Positions 8,304-17,069 of a DNA stretch of 64,000 nt are shown here, piece by piece. How positions within the stretch are numbered: the stretch's first letter is position 1; every line of letters starts with the position of its first letter. A model generated the notes under the pieces. That model worked only from the letters and a program-made list of their open reading frames with translations, did not search any database and was not told the DNA's origin. The stretch comes from Bacteroidota bacterium (GTDB lineage Bacteria > Bacteroidota > Bacteroidia > Chitinophagales > Chitinophagaceae), in assembly GCA_018268015.1 (NCBI GenBank), contig JAFDXJ010000050.1, positions 476,037-540,036 of the forward strand. The letters run 5' to 3'. Both the position numbers and the translations under genes were made by a program.

Positions 8304-9763
8304 TGAAAAATATTTTTTCCGCCATCTGTTTGGATATCATTTGGATGTTGGCTCATTTCATTTTGAAGAACCATTGCCACCCTTTCCATACTTTGACCAT
8401 CTGTAAAAGTGATCACAGATTTTAATAAATCTTCTGATATAGATTTTTTTTCAAATAAGTTATTCAAAGTATGCTGAACCTTATGGATATAGGCTTCTTT
8501 TGAACAACACAAGGAATCTCCTGTCAATTGTAGGATAGATAAAAAATGTTCCTGCCGGTACATCTCCTGTAAAAGTTTTGTCCCAACTGGATCCTCATCT
8601 ATATAAGCAGGCCAAATTTGTGGCTTTCCAAAAGCGCTACCATCAATAGTCATCGTAGAGCATACATTAATATGCACATCCGTATAGGCTAAAGTGGAAC
8701 ACAACTTTTTAATATCTTTTAGCGTGATATTGGCTTGATGAATATCCTCTCTTCCTGTCCAGGATTCCTCGTAAAAAAGATGCGGGTTTGGCCCAACCGC
8801 ATTTTTCCACCGGTCAATATGATCAATAGGATGACAGCGAAATAATATGATTGGATCATTTTTAATTTTGCCCTCATCAATTGCTTCCAGTAAATGTTTG
8901 AGGTATTGCGGCTCTTGTGGAAACAACACTTGTGGCCCTCCGGAATATAAAATAATCCTGCGGTCATCTAATGGTAAACCACAAAGAGTTTTCCACTCAT
9001 CTTTTTCGTATACATATTTTTTGTCGAAGTAGAAATCAAATTGTGGTGCGCCTGTAATGGTGATATGTTTATTTTTTGTGTGTGGGTAAATACGTTTTAA
9101 TTCATTACAGTTTTTATTATTCCAAAGCATGTAGGCATCATATTCTACCGGTATCCAGCCACGCTTGGTAAGGTTATCAAATGATAAAATAGCCGTGTAC
9201 ATTTTCTTTCCATTTAATTTGGCAGCTCTTAATAACAGATCTTCCTGTCTGTGGAATGGAGTTACCGTAAATACGGCATCAACATGTAATTGATTTAGCC
9301 AGGTTTGTATTTTCTTCAGGTTTGTATGGCTCAATAATAAAGTTTGCTCCGTATCAAATAATTTTTTTGTATTCCCCGGAATAAAGCTTTTAAAGTAATT
9401 ATATATGCGCCTGCTTTCAGCCAGTAAAGTATGATCTTCAGGAAGTATATGACGCAAATATCTTTTCTGAATTTTTGTGGAAGGGCTTTTTAATTGAAAT
9501 TCATTGAACCAGAAATCAATTTTTCTTCGTGCATCATTATAAGCCGGTTGGCGAACAGGCGGCGGAATAATATGTACTTCATATCCCAGCGCTTTCAATT
9601 CATCATTTAATATATCATCATTCCATGTGAATGCAATGATGGGTTCACAAAATTCCCTAAGCCTTTCTAACAAGCCTGTGCGAATAATATAACGTATGGA
9701 AAAACTTATCGAAATAGGTACAAGTAAGCGCTTTTTCAAATTACAAGGTTCTGAGCTTTTCAT
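8300..9763 (-). CDS. Uncharacterised GT-B-like polysaccharide biosynthesis protein
   Basis: Protein of 487 aa, no transmembrane segment. The fold seems GT-B-like: an N-terminal domain starting KRLLVPISISFSIRYI with YEVHIIPPP near 60, and a C-terminal domain with a strand and glycine pair at RRIILYSGGPQVLFPQ, then ILFRCHPIDHIDRW and CSTMTIDGSAFGKPQIW. The HP and STMTID-x-AFGKP patterns resemble enzymes of the CDP-glycerol glycerophosphotransferase / UDP-sugar 2-epimerase-like superfamily. I cannot assign a family. It overlaps the GT14 gene upstream by 23 bp and the GT4 gene downstream by 4 bp. It may transfer an unusual donor such as CMP-nonulosonate or CDP-polyol; that is speculation. Confidence 0.7.
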   Translation of the reverse strand: MKSSEPCNLKKRLLVPISISFSIRYIIRTGLLERLREFCEPIIAFTWNDDILNDELKALGYEVHIIPPPVRQPAYNDARRKIDFWFNEFQLKSPSTKIQKRYLRHILPEDHTLLAESRRIYNYFKSFIPGNTKKLFDTEQTLLLSHTNLKKIQTWLNQLHVDAVFTVTPFHRQEDLLLRAAKLNGKKMYTAILSFDNLTKRGWIPVEYDAYMLWNNKNCNELKRIYPHTKNKHITITGAPQFDFYFDKKYVYEKDEWKTLCGLPLDDRRIILYSGGPQVLFPQEPQYLKHLLEAIDEGKIKNDPIILFRCHPIDHIDRWKNAVGPNPHLFYEESWTGREDIHQANITLKDIKKLCSTLAYTDVHINVCSTMTIDGSAFGKPQIWPAYIDEDPVGTKLLQEMYRQEHFLSILQLTGDSLCCSKEAYIHKVQHTLNNLFEKKSISEDLLKSVITFTDGQSMERVAMVLQNEMSQHPNDIQTDGGKNIFH

Positions 9764-10580
9764 CTATTTGAGAAAGTAATTTCCCGGAGTTATCGTCAAA
9801 CTTTCTTGCAAAAAAAATAGCATCCATTGAGGCAATGACAGGAAAGTGTAGCTCTGTAAACATAGCCGGGCCTGGATCTACAGACCAATCAGCATAAGTC
9901 ATACAAGGTTTAACTTTACCGGCAAATGGTGAATTACCAATAATTGTTTGGAAAAATCCTTCATCAGGGCAAAACCCTGATCGAAAAAATTTCATCAATT
10001 TTGAGTTGGTATATACTTGTTGCAAAATATAATTAATACAATCATGGCTTAGCACAAACCAACAGGCGCCGGTATATAATTGAAAGGGTATTCGTTTAGC
10101 AATTTTTAATTGCCTTAATTTTTTCTGGAGCTGCAAAAAGATTTTTGTCTTAATACTTTTTTTATTGCGCCTCTGATAATGATCCGTAAAATAATAATAT
10201 TTATACCTGGACAAGGGAGCAAAAGGATCTGTTCCCATTTTATTCATTTGAATAAATTCACCTCCTTTTGATAAAGTTTGATTCAACCATTCATTAGGCT
10301 TTACCGGATAGTCTTTGCCACTGATAAATGCGGCATAGTCAAAACCGTTTTTTAAGGCTTCTTCCAATAATAGCAATGTAGCTTCAACTTGCGAAAAGCC
10401 ACCCCAGTGCACATCTACACGATTTTTTAGAATATGAATATTTTTACCTTGTATTTGAGGGAGTGATGATTTTTTATCAATATGGATATAAAATAAAACA
10501 TTATCCTGGTTCAACGCATTTACTAATTTTTGCAAATGCGCGTATGCATCATGAGCCTGTATAAGGAAAGCAATTCGAAT
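9741..10580 (-). CDS. GT14 core-2/I-branching-type N-acetylglucosaminyltransferase, apparent ATT start
   Basis: A GT14-family enzyme; bacterial members transfer GlcNAc or xylose in beta linkage. Visible motifs include FYIHIDKKSS, VHWGGFSQVEATLLLL, DYAAFISGKDYPVK, YTGACWFVLSHDC, CPDEGFFQTIIGNS (DE pair) and a C-terminal TYADWS. The first ATG/GTG/TTG in frame is TTG at 10535, but conserved family sequence (IRIAFLIQAHDAYAHL) lies upstream of it. The only plausible start at the family N-terminus is ATT at 10580, 11 bases after the stop of the preceding gene, giving 279 aa. No ATG exists in this part of the frame. Alternatives are TTG initiation with loss of the first strand, or a start-codon mutation. 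Confidence 0.8.
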   Translation of the reverse strand: MRIAFLIQAHDAYAHLQKLVNALNQDNVLFYIHIDKKSSLPQIQGKNIHILKNRVDVHWGGFSQVEATLLLLEEALKNGFDYAAFISGKDYPVKPNEWLNQTLSKGGEFIQMNKMGTDPFAPLSRYKYYYFTDHYQRRNKKSIKTKIFLQLQKKLRQLKIAKRIPFQLYTGACWFVLSHDCINYILQQVYTNSKLMKFFRSGFCPDEGFFQTIIGNSPFAGKVKPCMTYADWSVDPGPAMFTELHFPVIASMDAIFFARKFDDNSGKLLSQIDEKLRTL

Positions 10581-10591
10581 AGCCTGAAAAT

Positions 10592-11533
10592 TTAAATAAA
10601 AAATGTTATACCCAGTCGTTTCATTATCCTCCTGCTGACACTTTGAGCATTTTTAAACTGTACAAATCGCCGGAATGAAGTCTTCCCATTTAATAAATCG
10701 TAAAACATTTTGATGACTTTTTCCTCCTCATCTTGATTCATTTTATGCCGGTTACGCTTAAAATTATTGTACTTATTATATATAGAATTACGAAGTAGTT
10801 TTTTCTTGGCAAAAGGTTGAAATACCAGGTGTTGTAATACGTTTAACTCTTCCGTATAATGTTGACCATGAGCATATAATTTTGAACTTACATTCTGCGT
10901 TCCTTTTCGAAAATAATTGAGTAATTGGTTACTTATAAAAACATCTCCCCATTGAACGAGATGAATCCAAAAAAACCAGTCTCCGGCCATTTGATATTGC
11001 GTATAGGCATTTGGCACTTTCAGTGCAAATTCTTTTTTGAAGATGGCCATACTGGCATTGAAAATAGTACATCCGTAAATTAATCTTTTCTCAAAAAACC
11101 GGGTACCCTTAACCACTTCTTCCTCTTTATCTGCAGAGGAATGCCACTTCTCTTTCTCTTCATTTTCGATGCAATAAGACTGGCAAAAGGCAAGTACACA
11201 GCCTGGATTATTTTGTATTCCATTCACCAGTACTTCCAGCAGCCCGGGTTCGCACCAGTCATCACTTTCCGCAATCCAGATTAAATTTCCTTTGGCAAGA
11301 TTCATCCCTTTTTGCCACTGCAAAAATGTGGATCCTGAATTCTTTTCATTAAAAATAATCTGCGATACTTTTGGATGCCCTCTGTATTTCTCTATGATCG
11401 CTCGACTCTTGTCAGTGGATGCATCATCTAATAAAATAATTTCAAAATTCTGGTAAGTCTGATTTAAAACGGATTCTATTCTTTTGCTCAAATAGGCAGC
11501 ATGATTATAATTGGGAATGATTACAGAAACCAT
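10592..11533 (-). CDS. Glycosyltransferase family 2
   Basis: Protein of 313 aa with a typical GT-A domain from residue 1: MVSVIIPNYNHAAYLSKRIE, the nucleotide-binding LLDDASTDKS near 34-44, and the acidic metal site IAESDDWCEPG near 88-98. The region after residue 230 is basic and probably contacts lipid or acceptor. Its stop lies just before the apparent ATT start of the GT14 gene, and its start lies 1 bp after the DUF1919 stop. No sugar specificity can be inferred. Confidence 0.88.
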   Translation of the reverse strand: MVSVIIPNYNHAAYLSKRIESVLNQTYQNFEIILLDDASTDKSRAIIEKYRGHPKVSQIIFNEKNSGSTFLQWQKGMNLAKGNLIWIAESDDWCEPGLLEVLVNGIQNNPGCVLAFCQSYCIENEEKEKWHSSADKEEEVVKGTRFFEKRLIYGCTIFNASMAIFKKEFALKVPNAYTQYQMAGDWFFWIHLVQWGDVFISNQLLNYFRKGTQNVSSKLYAHGQHYTEELNVLQHLVFQPFAKKKLLRNSIYNKYNNFKRNRHKMNQDEEEKVIKMFYDLLNGKTSFRRFVQFKNAQSVSRRIMKRLGITFFI

Positions 11534-11534
11534 T

Positions 11535-12200
11535 TTACTTTCCTTTATTCAGCCAATTTACCACATCAAAATATTTTCTGCATGGCCAACGATATTTAGT
11601 AATATCGCCAATCGTTGGCTGTTCCCGGTAGTACTTAAGCCATACGACCGACTTAAATTCAGGGTACGGTTTTGCACTGAAAAACACTTTGTTTTTATAG
11701 GGTAGATTGTTAAAGCTTTGAATATGCTGAGGTGTGCAGAGATCTATATCAGAACCGGCAATAAATAAGTTATCAAAATTTACTCTTGCTACACGCTTTT
11801 TCCATTTAGCTAAAGCTTCTTCTTCTGTATGGTAATGCAAAAAATGAATTTCAATATCCCCTAATTGCCCAACAGGATAAAACTGTTTATTTTTTGACAG
11901 GCGCATATTGCCTTCTTCATAAATCGAATCTCTCTTAAATGATAATGGTGTTTGCAAATAATGAGGCAAGTTGGAAATAAATTTCAAATAACAAGGCATA
12001 AAAAAATATAATCCTATGGTTGGCGTAGTATAAGCCATACCTAAATCTTCATAAATACTCCATGCCCAACAATTGTTGGAAATAATTGTAAAATTTTTAT
12101 TCCGAATTTTTAGCCTGGCATACATACGGTAAAGTTTTTCACTTACCGATGATTTATAAAATCGGGTTTGCAATTTATATAGGAATTGCCGAATCATCAT
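11535..12200 (-). CDS. DUF1919 family exopolysaccharide biosynthesis protein
   Basis: Protein of 221 aa matching the DUF1919 pattern: FTIISNNCWAWSIYEDLGM near residue 37, TPTIGLYFFMPCYLKFI near 62-78, and VGQLGDIEIHFLHY near 118. A WKKRVARVNFDNLFI stretch and a final YRWP-rich tail are also present. The family recurs in exopolysaccharide and capsule clusters; its reaction is not established to my knowledge. The start codon overlaps the stop of the upstream GT4 gene by 4 bp (ATGA), indicating translational coupling. Cytoplasmic, with no signal peptide or membrane segment. Confidence 0.75.
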   Translation of the reverse strand: MMIRQFLYKLQTRFYKSSVSEKLYRMYARLKIRNKNFTIISNNCWAWSIYEDLGMAYTTPTIGLYFFMPCYLKFISNLPHYLQTPLSFKRDSIYEEGNMRLSKNKQFYPVGQLGDIEIHFLHYHTEEEALAKWKKRVARVNFDNLFIAGSDIDLCTPQHIQSFNNLPYKNKVFFSAKPYPEFKSVVWLKYYREQPTIGDITKYRWPCRKYFDVVNWLNKGK

Positions 12201-13339
12201 GATTGAAATATTTCATCCAAAATAGCAAGGGCCTTCTGTTTACTAAAAATAGTGCAGACCTTTTGTTGCAAGGGCTTTAGTAAATCTTGCCGATCCCTCT
12301 CTTGTAATGCAGTCGCTGATTGAATTGCCTGTATCCAAGCATTCACTTCATGTGGCATAGAAATTAAACAAGGGAAATCAGCACCCGTAATTTCTTTTAT
12401 TCCTCCAATATCTGAAGCAATCGGCAAAACATGACAATGGATCATTTCCAGTAATACAAGAGGACAATGATCATAAGCAAGGCTGGGGATGCATCCGAAA
12501 TGAGCCAAATGATAATATGCTGCTAATTCATTTGCTTGTAATACTCCGGTAGAAATCAATCGAACATTTTCAGAAAACGCTTTGTCAGGTTGTGGAGAAG
12601 CTTCTCCTGCAAAAATGAAAACAAGTTTTTTGGTAGTTGAGTTTTGTAACTTATTAAGTACTTTATCCAAAATGAATTTGCCTTTTAATACCTGATCGCC
12701 TCCCGAAAAAATCAAAACAATTTCATCATCCTTAATATGGTGTTTTGTTTTTATCTGAGCAAAAAACTCAAAGTCTGTTTGAAAGAAATCATCCGAAATC
12801 CAGTTTGGCATAAAGATGAATTCAGCGGTTAATGGCCTGGGCTGTAGTTTCTCTAATAACAAACGATAGGTAGTCCGTGAAGGACTGAGAAAAATATTGG
12901 CTTCATTAACCAGGCTCAAATATTCATTTTTACAAATTGCCGAAATATTATGAATCCAGTAAATGATATTGGCTTTTGGAAATTGTTTTCTTAAAAATCC
13001 CATTTCATCCAAAGGCGGAACGATAATGAAGTCGTATTGATTCCTTAAGCGCAAAAGTGTTTCTTTAACTGCCTGTTTTTTTAAATGATAGGATTTAATT
13101 TTTTTTGAACTATAAAATAAATTTATGGCTTTTTGTTTCAGCTTTGCTGTTGATCCTATTTTTACTGTAACCGGCTTCGTAGTTATTTTTTGATCTGAGT
13201 AATTTTCATGGAAAGTAAAAAAAGTAACCTGATGATTTTTTTCAAGATGCTGAATCACATCTGCAACAAGCCTTCCGACTGAGTTGGTGGAATTCGATTT
13301 TATTTCCACATCATAAAAATATATAAGAATATTTTTCAT
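12197..13339 (-). CDS. Glycosyltransferase family 4 (GT-B)
   Basis: Protein of 380 aa. N-terminal half is variable (MKNILIYFYDVEIKSNSTN) with IIYWIHNISAI near 127. The C-terminal domain carries LIFSGGDQVLKGKFILDKVL near 213-232, FIFAGEASPQPDKAF near 246, and the donor site LVLLEMIHCHVLPIASDIG with GIKEITG near 295-325. It overlaps both neighbours by 4 bp in the ATGA style, typical of this locus. Probably acts on a lipid-linked glycan at the inner face of the membrane. Substrate unknown. Confidence 0.82.
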   Translation of the reverse strand: MKNILIYFYDVEIKSNSTNSVGRLVADVIQHLEKNHQVTFFTFHENYSDQKITTKPVTVKIGSTAKLKQKAINLFYSSKKIKSYHLKKQAVKETLLRLRNQYDFIIVPPLDEMGFLRKQFPKANIIYWIHNISAICKNEYLSLVNEANIFLSPSRTTYRLLLEKLQPRPLTAEFIFMPNWISDDFFQTDFEFFAQIKTKHHIKDDEIVLIFSGGDQVLKGKFILDKVLNKLQNSTTKKLVFIFAGEASPQPDKAFSENVRLISTGVLQANELAAYYHLAHFGCIPSLAYDHCPLVLLEMIHCHVLPIASDIGGIKEITGADFPCLISMPHEVNAWIQAIQSATALQERDRQDLLKPLQQKVCTIFSKQKALAILDEIFQS

Positions 13340-14265
13340 TTGGTTTGGTAACTCATTCGATATAAGACTTTCTTTGCCATAGATGAAGGCAATAAAGAAG
13401 TAGCTAAAATAGATATGATTTTGCCAAATTTCGTTGGCTGATAATAACTGAGTCTTTTTAAAATGTTGATCTCCGTTTCATCAATTTTTTGGAGGCTTCT
13501 TCTTATCCAAATCCCTAAATGTTTTTCTTTAATTAATTCAAATCCTTTTGGCGCAGGTAAATCGTTAATCATTTCGAGCATTTGTATATGCTTATTTTTT
13601 GCAAGTCTTGAACTTTGCTGAGGATGAAAAATATAAAATGCCACTCTTTTTTCGTTTCTAATAAATTTGCAACCATTTAACAGCATTCTAAGCCAAAGGC
13701 TATATTCCTCTGCATATTGTATATTGGATGATACTTTAAAACATCCGGCTTCAAAAACTGAATTTTTTCTGGCCACTACGGTGATGATCGGAATTGGATT
13801 TCCTAAAGTTAACAATTGCTCAGCGCCGTCAATTCCTTCAACTATTTTATGAGGAAAGCCATGTGGAAATTGAAGGTCTTCCATATTTTCATTCACACAG
13901 GTTACTGATGAAAAAGCCAGGTCAGCATTATGATCGATCAAAAGAGCATATTGTTCCTGCAGCATTTCAGGGATAAGAATATCATCCGCATCCATAAAAG
14001 CAATGATATCACTTTGAGCTAATTCAAGCCCTTTATTTCGGGCTTTTCCCTGTCTTCCGTTTTCCTGATAATAATATCGAATACGTTGGTCTTTTTCAAG
14101 AAATGTATCAATAATCGTTTTGGTTCCATCGGTGCTACCATCATCAATGATGATCAATTCCCAATGAGTATGTGTTTGTGCCAAAATACTTTCAATTGTT
14201 TTTGCTACAAACTTTTCGACATTATATGCCGGCATGATTATGGAAATAAATTTATCCTGTGCCAT
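13336..14265 (-). CDS. Glycosyltransferase family 2 (tandem paralogue A)
   Basis: Protein of 309 aa from the ATG at 14265 (MAQDKFISIIMPAYNVEKF). The frame extends to an ATG at 14349, but that would add 28 residues lying inside the upstream gene. GT2 motifs: LIIIDDGSTDGTKTI near 38-52 and AFMDADDILIPEML near 85-98, followed by a long helical C-terminus. The first 120 residues closely resemble those of the next gene upstream (shared THWEL, IDDGSTD and NGRQGKARN-like stretches), suggesting tandem duplication. Part of the long operon; linkage specificity unknown. Confidence 0.87.
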   Translation of the reverse strand: MAQDKFISIIMPAYNVEKFVAKTIESILAQTHTHWELIIIDDGSTDGTKTIIDTFLEKDQRIRYYYQENGRQGKARNKGLELAQSDIIAFMDADDILIPEMLQEQYALLIDHNADLAFSSVTCVNENMEDLQFPHGFPHKIVEGIDGAEQLLTLGNPIPIITVVARKNSVFEAGCFKVSSNIQYAEEYSLWLRMLLNGCKFIRNEKRVAFYIFHPQQSSRLAKNKHIQMLEMINDLPAPKGFELIKEKHLGIWIRRSLQKIDETEINILKRLSYYQPTKFGKIISILATSLLPSSMAKKVLYRMSYQTK

Positions 14266-14288
14266 TTTGATAAAACTCGATACTCCTT

Positions 14289-15206
14289 TTAATTGCTCGC
14301 AAAGAAGCACATCACTTTCCTGGAGAATTTTGCCGGGAAAAGATGACAAGCCATTTTTGAAACTTTTTTCTTCATGACTGAAGGCATAAAATCAGCATCC
14401 TTTAAAAGATCTGTTTTACTTGGCTTTTTAGAAACAATCAGTTTACGTAAAAGCCATCTGGATATAGCCTCCTTCTTTTCTTTCTCTAATTTTTGATTTG
14501 AAGGGATATTTTGAATAATATGGATTCGCTGATCATATTTTGAATCATTGATGGCAGTGCTTTGCCATGGATGTTTTCGATAATACACGAGACTTTCATT
14601 ATTTCCTTTTAAAACAAATCCGTGTATCAGCAGTTGTATCCATAATTCATAATCTTCTCCATGCTGCAATTTCTTTGACTCCTTAAAACCACCAACTTCC
14701 AAAATAGCTTTTTTCCTTGCCATGACAGTGGACATAGGCACCGGGTTTTTTGCCAACATGATGGCAATACCTTCACGGCCTTTCAATATTTCAAATTCGA
14801 TTTGATGTTCTTCTTCTATTCTTTTTGATTGTGCATCAATATATTCAATATTTGAAAATACTAATGCATAGGTTGAACTTTCCAGTAAATTAATTTGCTT
14901 TTCCAGGAAATTCATTTTCCATATATCGTCAGCATCCAGGAAGGAAATAATATCACCAACAGATGCTTTTATGCCTGTATTACGGGCTTTCCCCTGCTTG
15001 CCATTTTCTTCATACAGATATTTTATACGATCATCTTTTAACATATATTGATGACATATTTCTTTGGTAGAATCGGTACTACCATCATCAACGATAAGCA
15101 GTTCCCAGTGTGTATATGTCTGGGCCAGCACACTTTCAATGCTTTCTCCAATAAATTTTTCCATATTATAAGCAGGCATAATGATGGAAATAAGGTTAGT
15201 TTTCAT
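14289..15206 (-). CDS. Glycosyltransferase family 2 (tandem paralogue B)
   Basis: Protein of 305 aa. MKTNLISIIMPAYNMEKFIG starts the GT-A domain; LLIVDDGSTDSTKEI near 35-49 and SFLDADDIWKMNFLE near 88-102 supply the nucleotide and metal sites. An RKKAILEVGGFKESKKLQ segment near 165 and GEDYELWIQLLIHG near 186 fit the usual acceptor-side ED motif. Similar to the following gene over the first 120 residues. The start lies 11 bp inside the end of the preceding glycosyltransferase gene. Confidence 0.88.
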   Translation of the reverse strand: MKTNLISIIMPAYNMEKFIGESIESVLAQTYTHWELLIVDDGSTDSTKEICHQYMLKDDRIKYLYEENGKQGKARNTGIKASVGDIISFLDADDIWKMNFLEKQINLLESSTYALVFSNIEYIDAQSKRIEEEHQIEFEILKGREGIAIMLAKNPVPMSTVMARKKAILEVGGFKESKKLQHGEDYELWIQLLIHGFVLKGNNESLVYYRKHPWQSTAINDSKYDQRIHIIQNIPSNQKLEKEKKEAISRWLLRKLIVSKKPSKTDLLKDADFMPSVMKKKVSKMACHLFPAKFSRKVMCFFASN

Positions 15207-16314
15207 GTAAGTTCAAATTGGTGTAATCATTTATATTTATAGGCATTTCAGCCGATTGAGCAGCGTGTATATTACTTAAATATACAATCAACTTTTCAAA
15301 CGCTTTTTTTAACTCAGATGCATGGACATATAAGTAAACAAATTTTCTCAGATTAGATTTCAAATAAATTTCTTTCCTTGATCCCGGTTGCGATTTTAAT
15401 AACAATTTAAAAGGAAGCCAAAAAGGTTTTTGAAAGAATAGAGCTTTGACTGACTTTTTAAAAATCAATTTTCTTAGTTCCCTGATTGCATTTTCAAATA
15501 TCGGCTCCTTGTTTTGCAGATAACTGTTTTCTGAATATGAATATAAAAACAAAAATAACTGAGGAATGGCATGTCCTATGGTCATCATCTTTACACAATA
15601 GCCCCATTGCAAACGAGCAGCGGGCATAAAATGAATAAACTGTAAGCGGGAATCATAATAAAGATCATAACCCATGTACATTACAGCCAAACATAATTCC
15701 GCATCACCACCTGAAATTAAATTATTGGCCTTCCGATCGCTGATCATCGGTATGAAACCATTAGATTTTAATTTTTCCAGAATGGATTTTCTAATGATCA
15801 TTCCGGCGCCTGCTAAATAGGTCCTTTTATTGGCAATGCCACTTTCCAAAAGTGGATGCCCTATGGCATAAGCCTGTCCAAAACGGTCAAACCATTCCGG
15901 TTTTTGCGTTTCACAGGCAGCAACCGATTGCCCACCAGCAATGCCAATTTTTGAATTTAAATGCATCACCTGGAAAGCTGTTTGGATATAAGATTTGTCC
16001 AGCCAGTTGTCATCATCACAAAAGATCAGTATTTCGTATTGAGCTGTGGCGGCGCCCTTTTCACGTGCATAAGACAATCCCGGCGTAGGTTCTTTGACAA
16101 TGGTAATGGAAGTTCCCGGTGCAAGTTGTTCCCATATCGTTTTGGCATACTGTGCTGTATCATCTGTAGAATTATTATCAACAATAATTAATTCCCATAA
16201 GAGATCTTGATCTACTTGCTGAACAGCCAGGTGATGGAGTGTTTCCTTCAGACGCGAAACGCTGTTATAACAGCATACAATTACTGAAACACCCTTTTTA
16301 TCTGCGTTCATCAT
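15196..16314 (-). CDS. Glycosyltransferase family 2
   Basis: Protein of 372 aa. GT-A core: GVSVIVCCYNSVSRLKETLH near 8, IIVDNNSTDDTAQYA near 43, the metal motif IFCDDDNWLDKSYIQ near 95, and GGDAELCLAVMYMG near 200 as acceptor motif. It differs from the two GT2 paralogues downstream. A LQWGYCVKMMTIGHAIPQLF stretch near 230-250 is moderately hydrophobic. It overlaps the methyltransferase upstream by 4 bp and the GT2 gene downstream by 11 bp. Confidence 0.87.
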   Translation of the reverse strand: MMNADKKGVSVIVCCYNSVSRLKETLHHLAVQQVDQDLLWELIIVDNNSTDDTAQYAKTIWEQLAPGTSITIVKEPTPGLSYAREKGAATAQYEILIFCDDDNWLDKSYIQTAFQVMHLNSKIGIAGGQSVAACETQKPEWFDRFGQAYAIGHPLLESGIANKRTYLAGAGMIIRKSILEKLKSNGFIPMISDRKANNLISGGDAELCLAVMYMGYDLYYDSRLQFIHFMPAARLQWGYCVKMMTIGHAIPQLFLFLYSYSENSYLQNKEPIFENAIRELRKLIFKKSVKALFFQKPFWLPFKLLLKSQPGSRKEIYLKSNLRKFVYLYVHASELKKAFEKLIVYLSNIHAAQSAEMPININDYTNLNLHEN

Positions 16315-17069
16315 CTACCAAAAGTCTTTCGTGAAATCTTTTTCCGAATCAATTTTAAATAAAATGATAAAGACATACCACCGGATTTAATTTTAATATT
16401 CTGCTCCTGGTTATAGGTAAGCTGATCATGAATTATTGAAAATAACTCCGGATGAACATATTCATGCATTTCATGAACAGGCAAAATACCCTTTATATAA
16501 TCATCCATATTAATAGTTTCTCTGGCAACTAAAAATATGTTTTGTCTATACCACCAATAAATTTTGGAATTATTCCAAAACAGTTCTCTAAAAGGATCAT
16601 AAAATATAAAACCTAATTTTTTAAGCTTTTCCTGCCAGTAACTAAATGGTTGTTCATTAATATGATTTTGGCCTCCCTGATTTTTTAATGCAGCGGAAAA
16701 AATCAGGATATCACTTAATGCGGATAAATTATTTAGAAATATATCAGCATGTGTTTCCGCAATATGTTCCGCCACTTCCAGGCAAATAGCCACATCAAAT
16801 TTCTTATCAAGGGCAAAAGGTTCATCAATATTTTTGATTTCAAACTGTGATGGATCTATACATAATCTGGATTGATCTACCCACTTCCCATCTATTCCAA
16901 GAATTTCTTTTACGCCATTTTCTTTAAATACACTCAGGAAAGCTCCCAAGCCACAACCCACATCTACAATGCTTTTTGGGTGGAACATTTGGATAATGAC
17001 AGGTACAATTTCCTGTGCTGAGGAAAGATTTGTTTCAATATCTGAATGAATATATCTACTCTGACTCAT
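16311..17069 (-). CDS. Class I SAM-dependent methyltransferase
   Basis: Protein of 252 aa. Rossmann SAM-binding motifs: SIVDVGCGLGAFLSVFKENG near 34-53, the acidic end of strand 2 in ILGIDGKWVD near 57-66, and VAICLEVAEHI near 92-102. It resembles methyltransferase domains of the Methyltransf_23/Methyltransf_11 type common in glycan loci; a sugar hydroxyl is the probable target. Start ATG is embedded in the end of the TylF-like gene (14-bp overlap). It ends with an ATGA overlap to the next glycosyltransferase. Confidence 0.85.
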   Translation of the reverse strand: MSQSRYIHSDIETNLSSAQEIVPVIIQMFHPKSIVDVGCGLGAFLSVFKENGVKEILGIDGKWVDQSRLCIDPSQFEIKNIDEPFALDKKFDVAICLEVAEHIAETHADIFLNNLSALSDILIFSAALKNQGGQNHINEQPFSYWQEKLKKLGFIFYDPFRELFWNNSKIYWWYRQNIFLVARETINMDDYIKGILPVHEMHEYVHPELFSIIHDQLTYNQEQNIKIKSGGMSLSFYLKLIRKKISRKTFGR

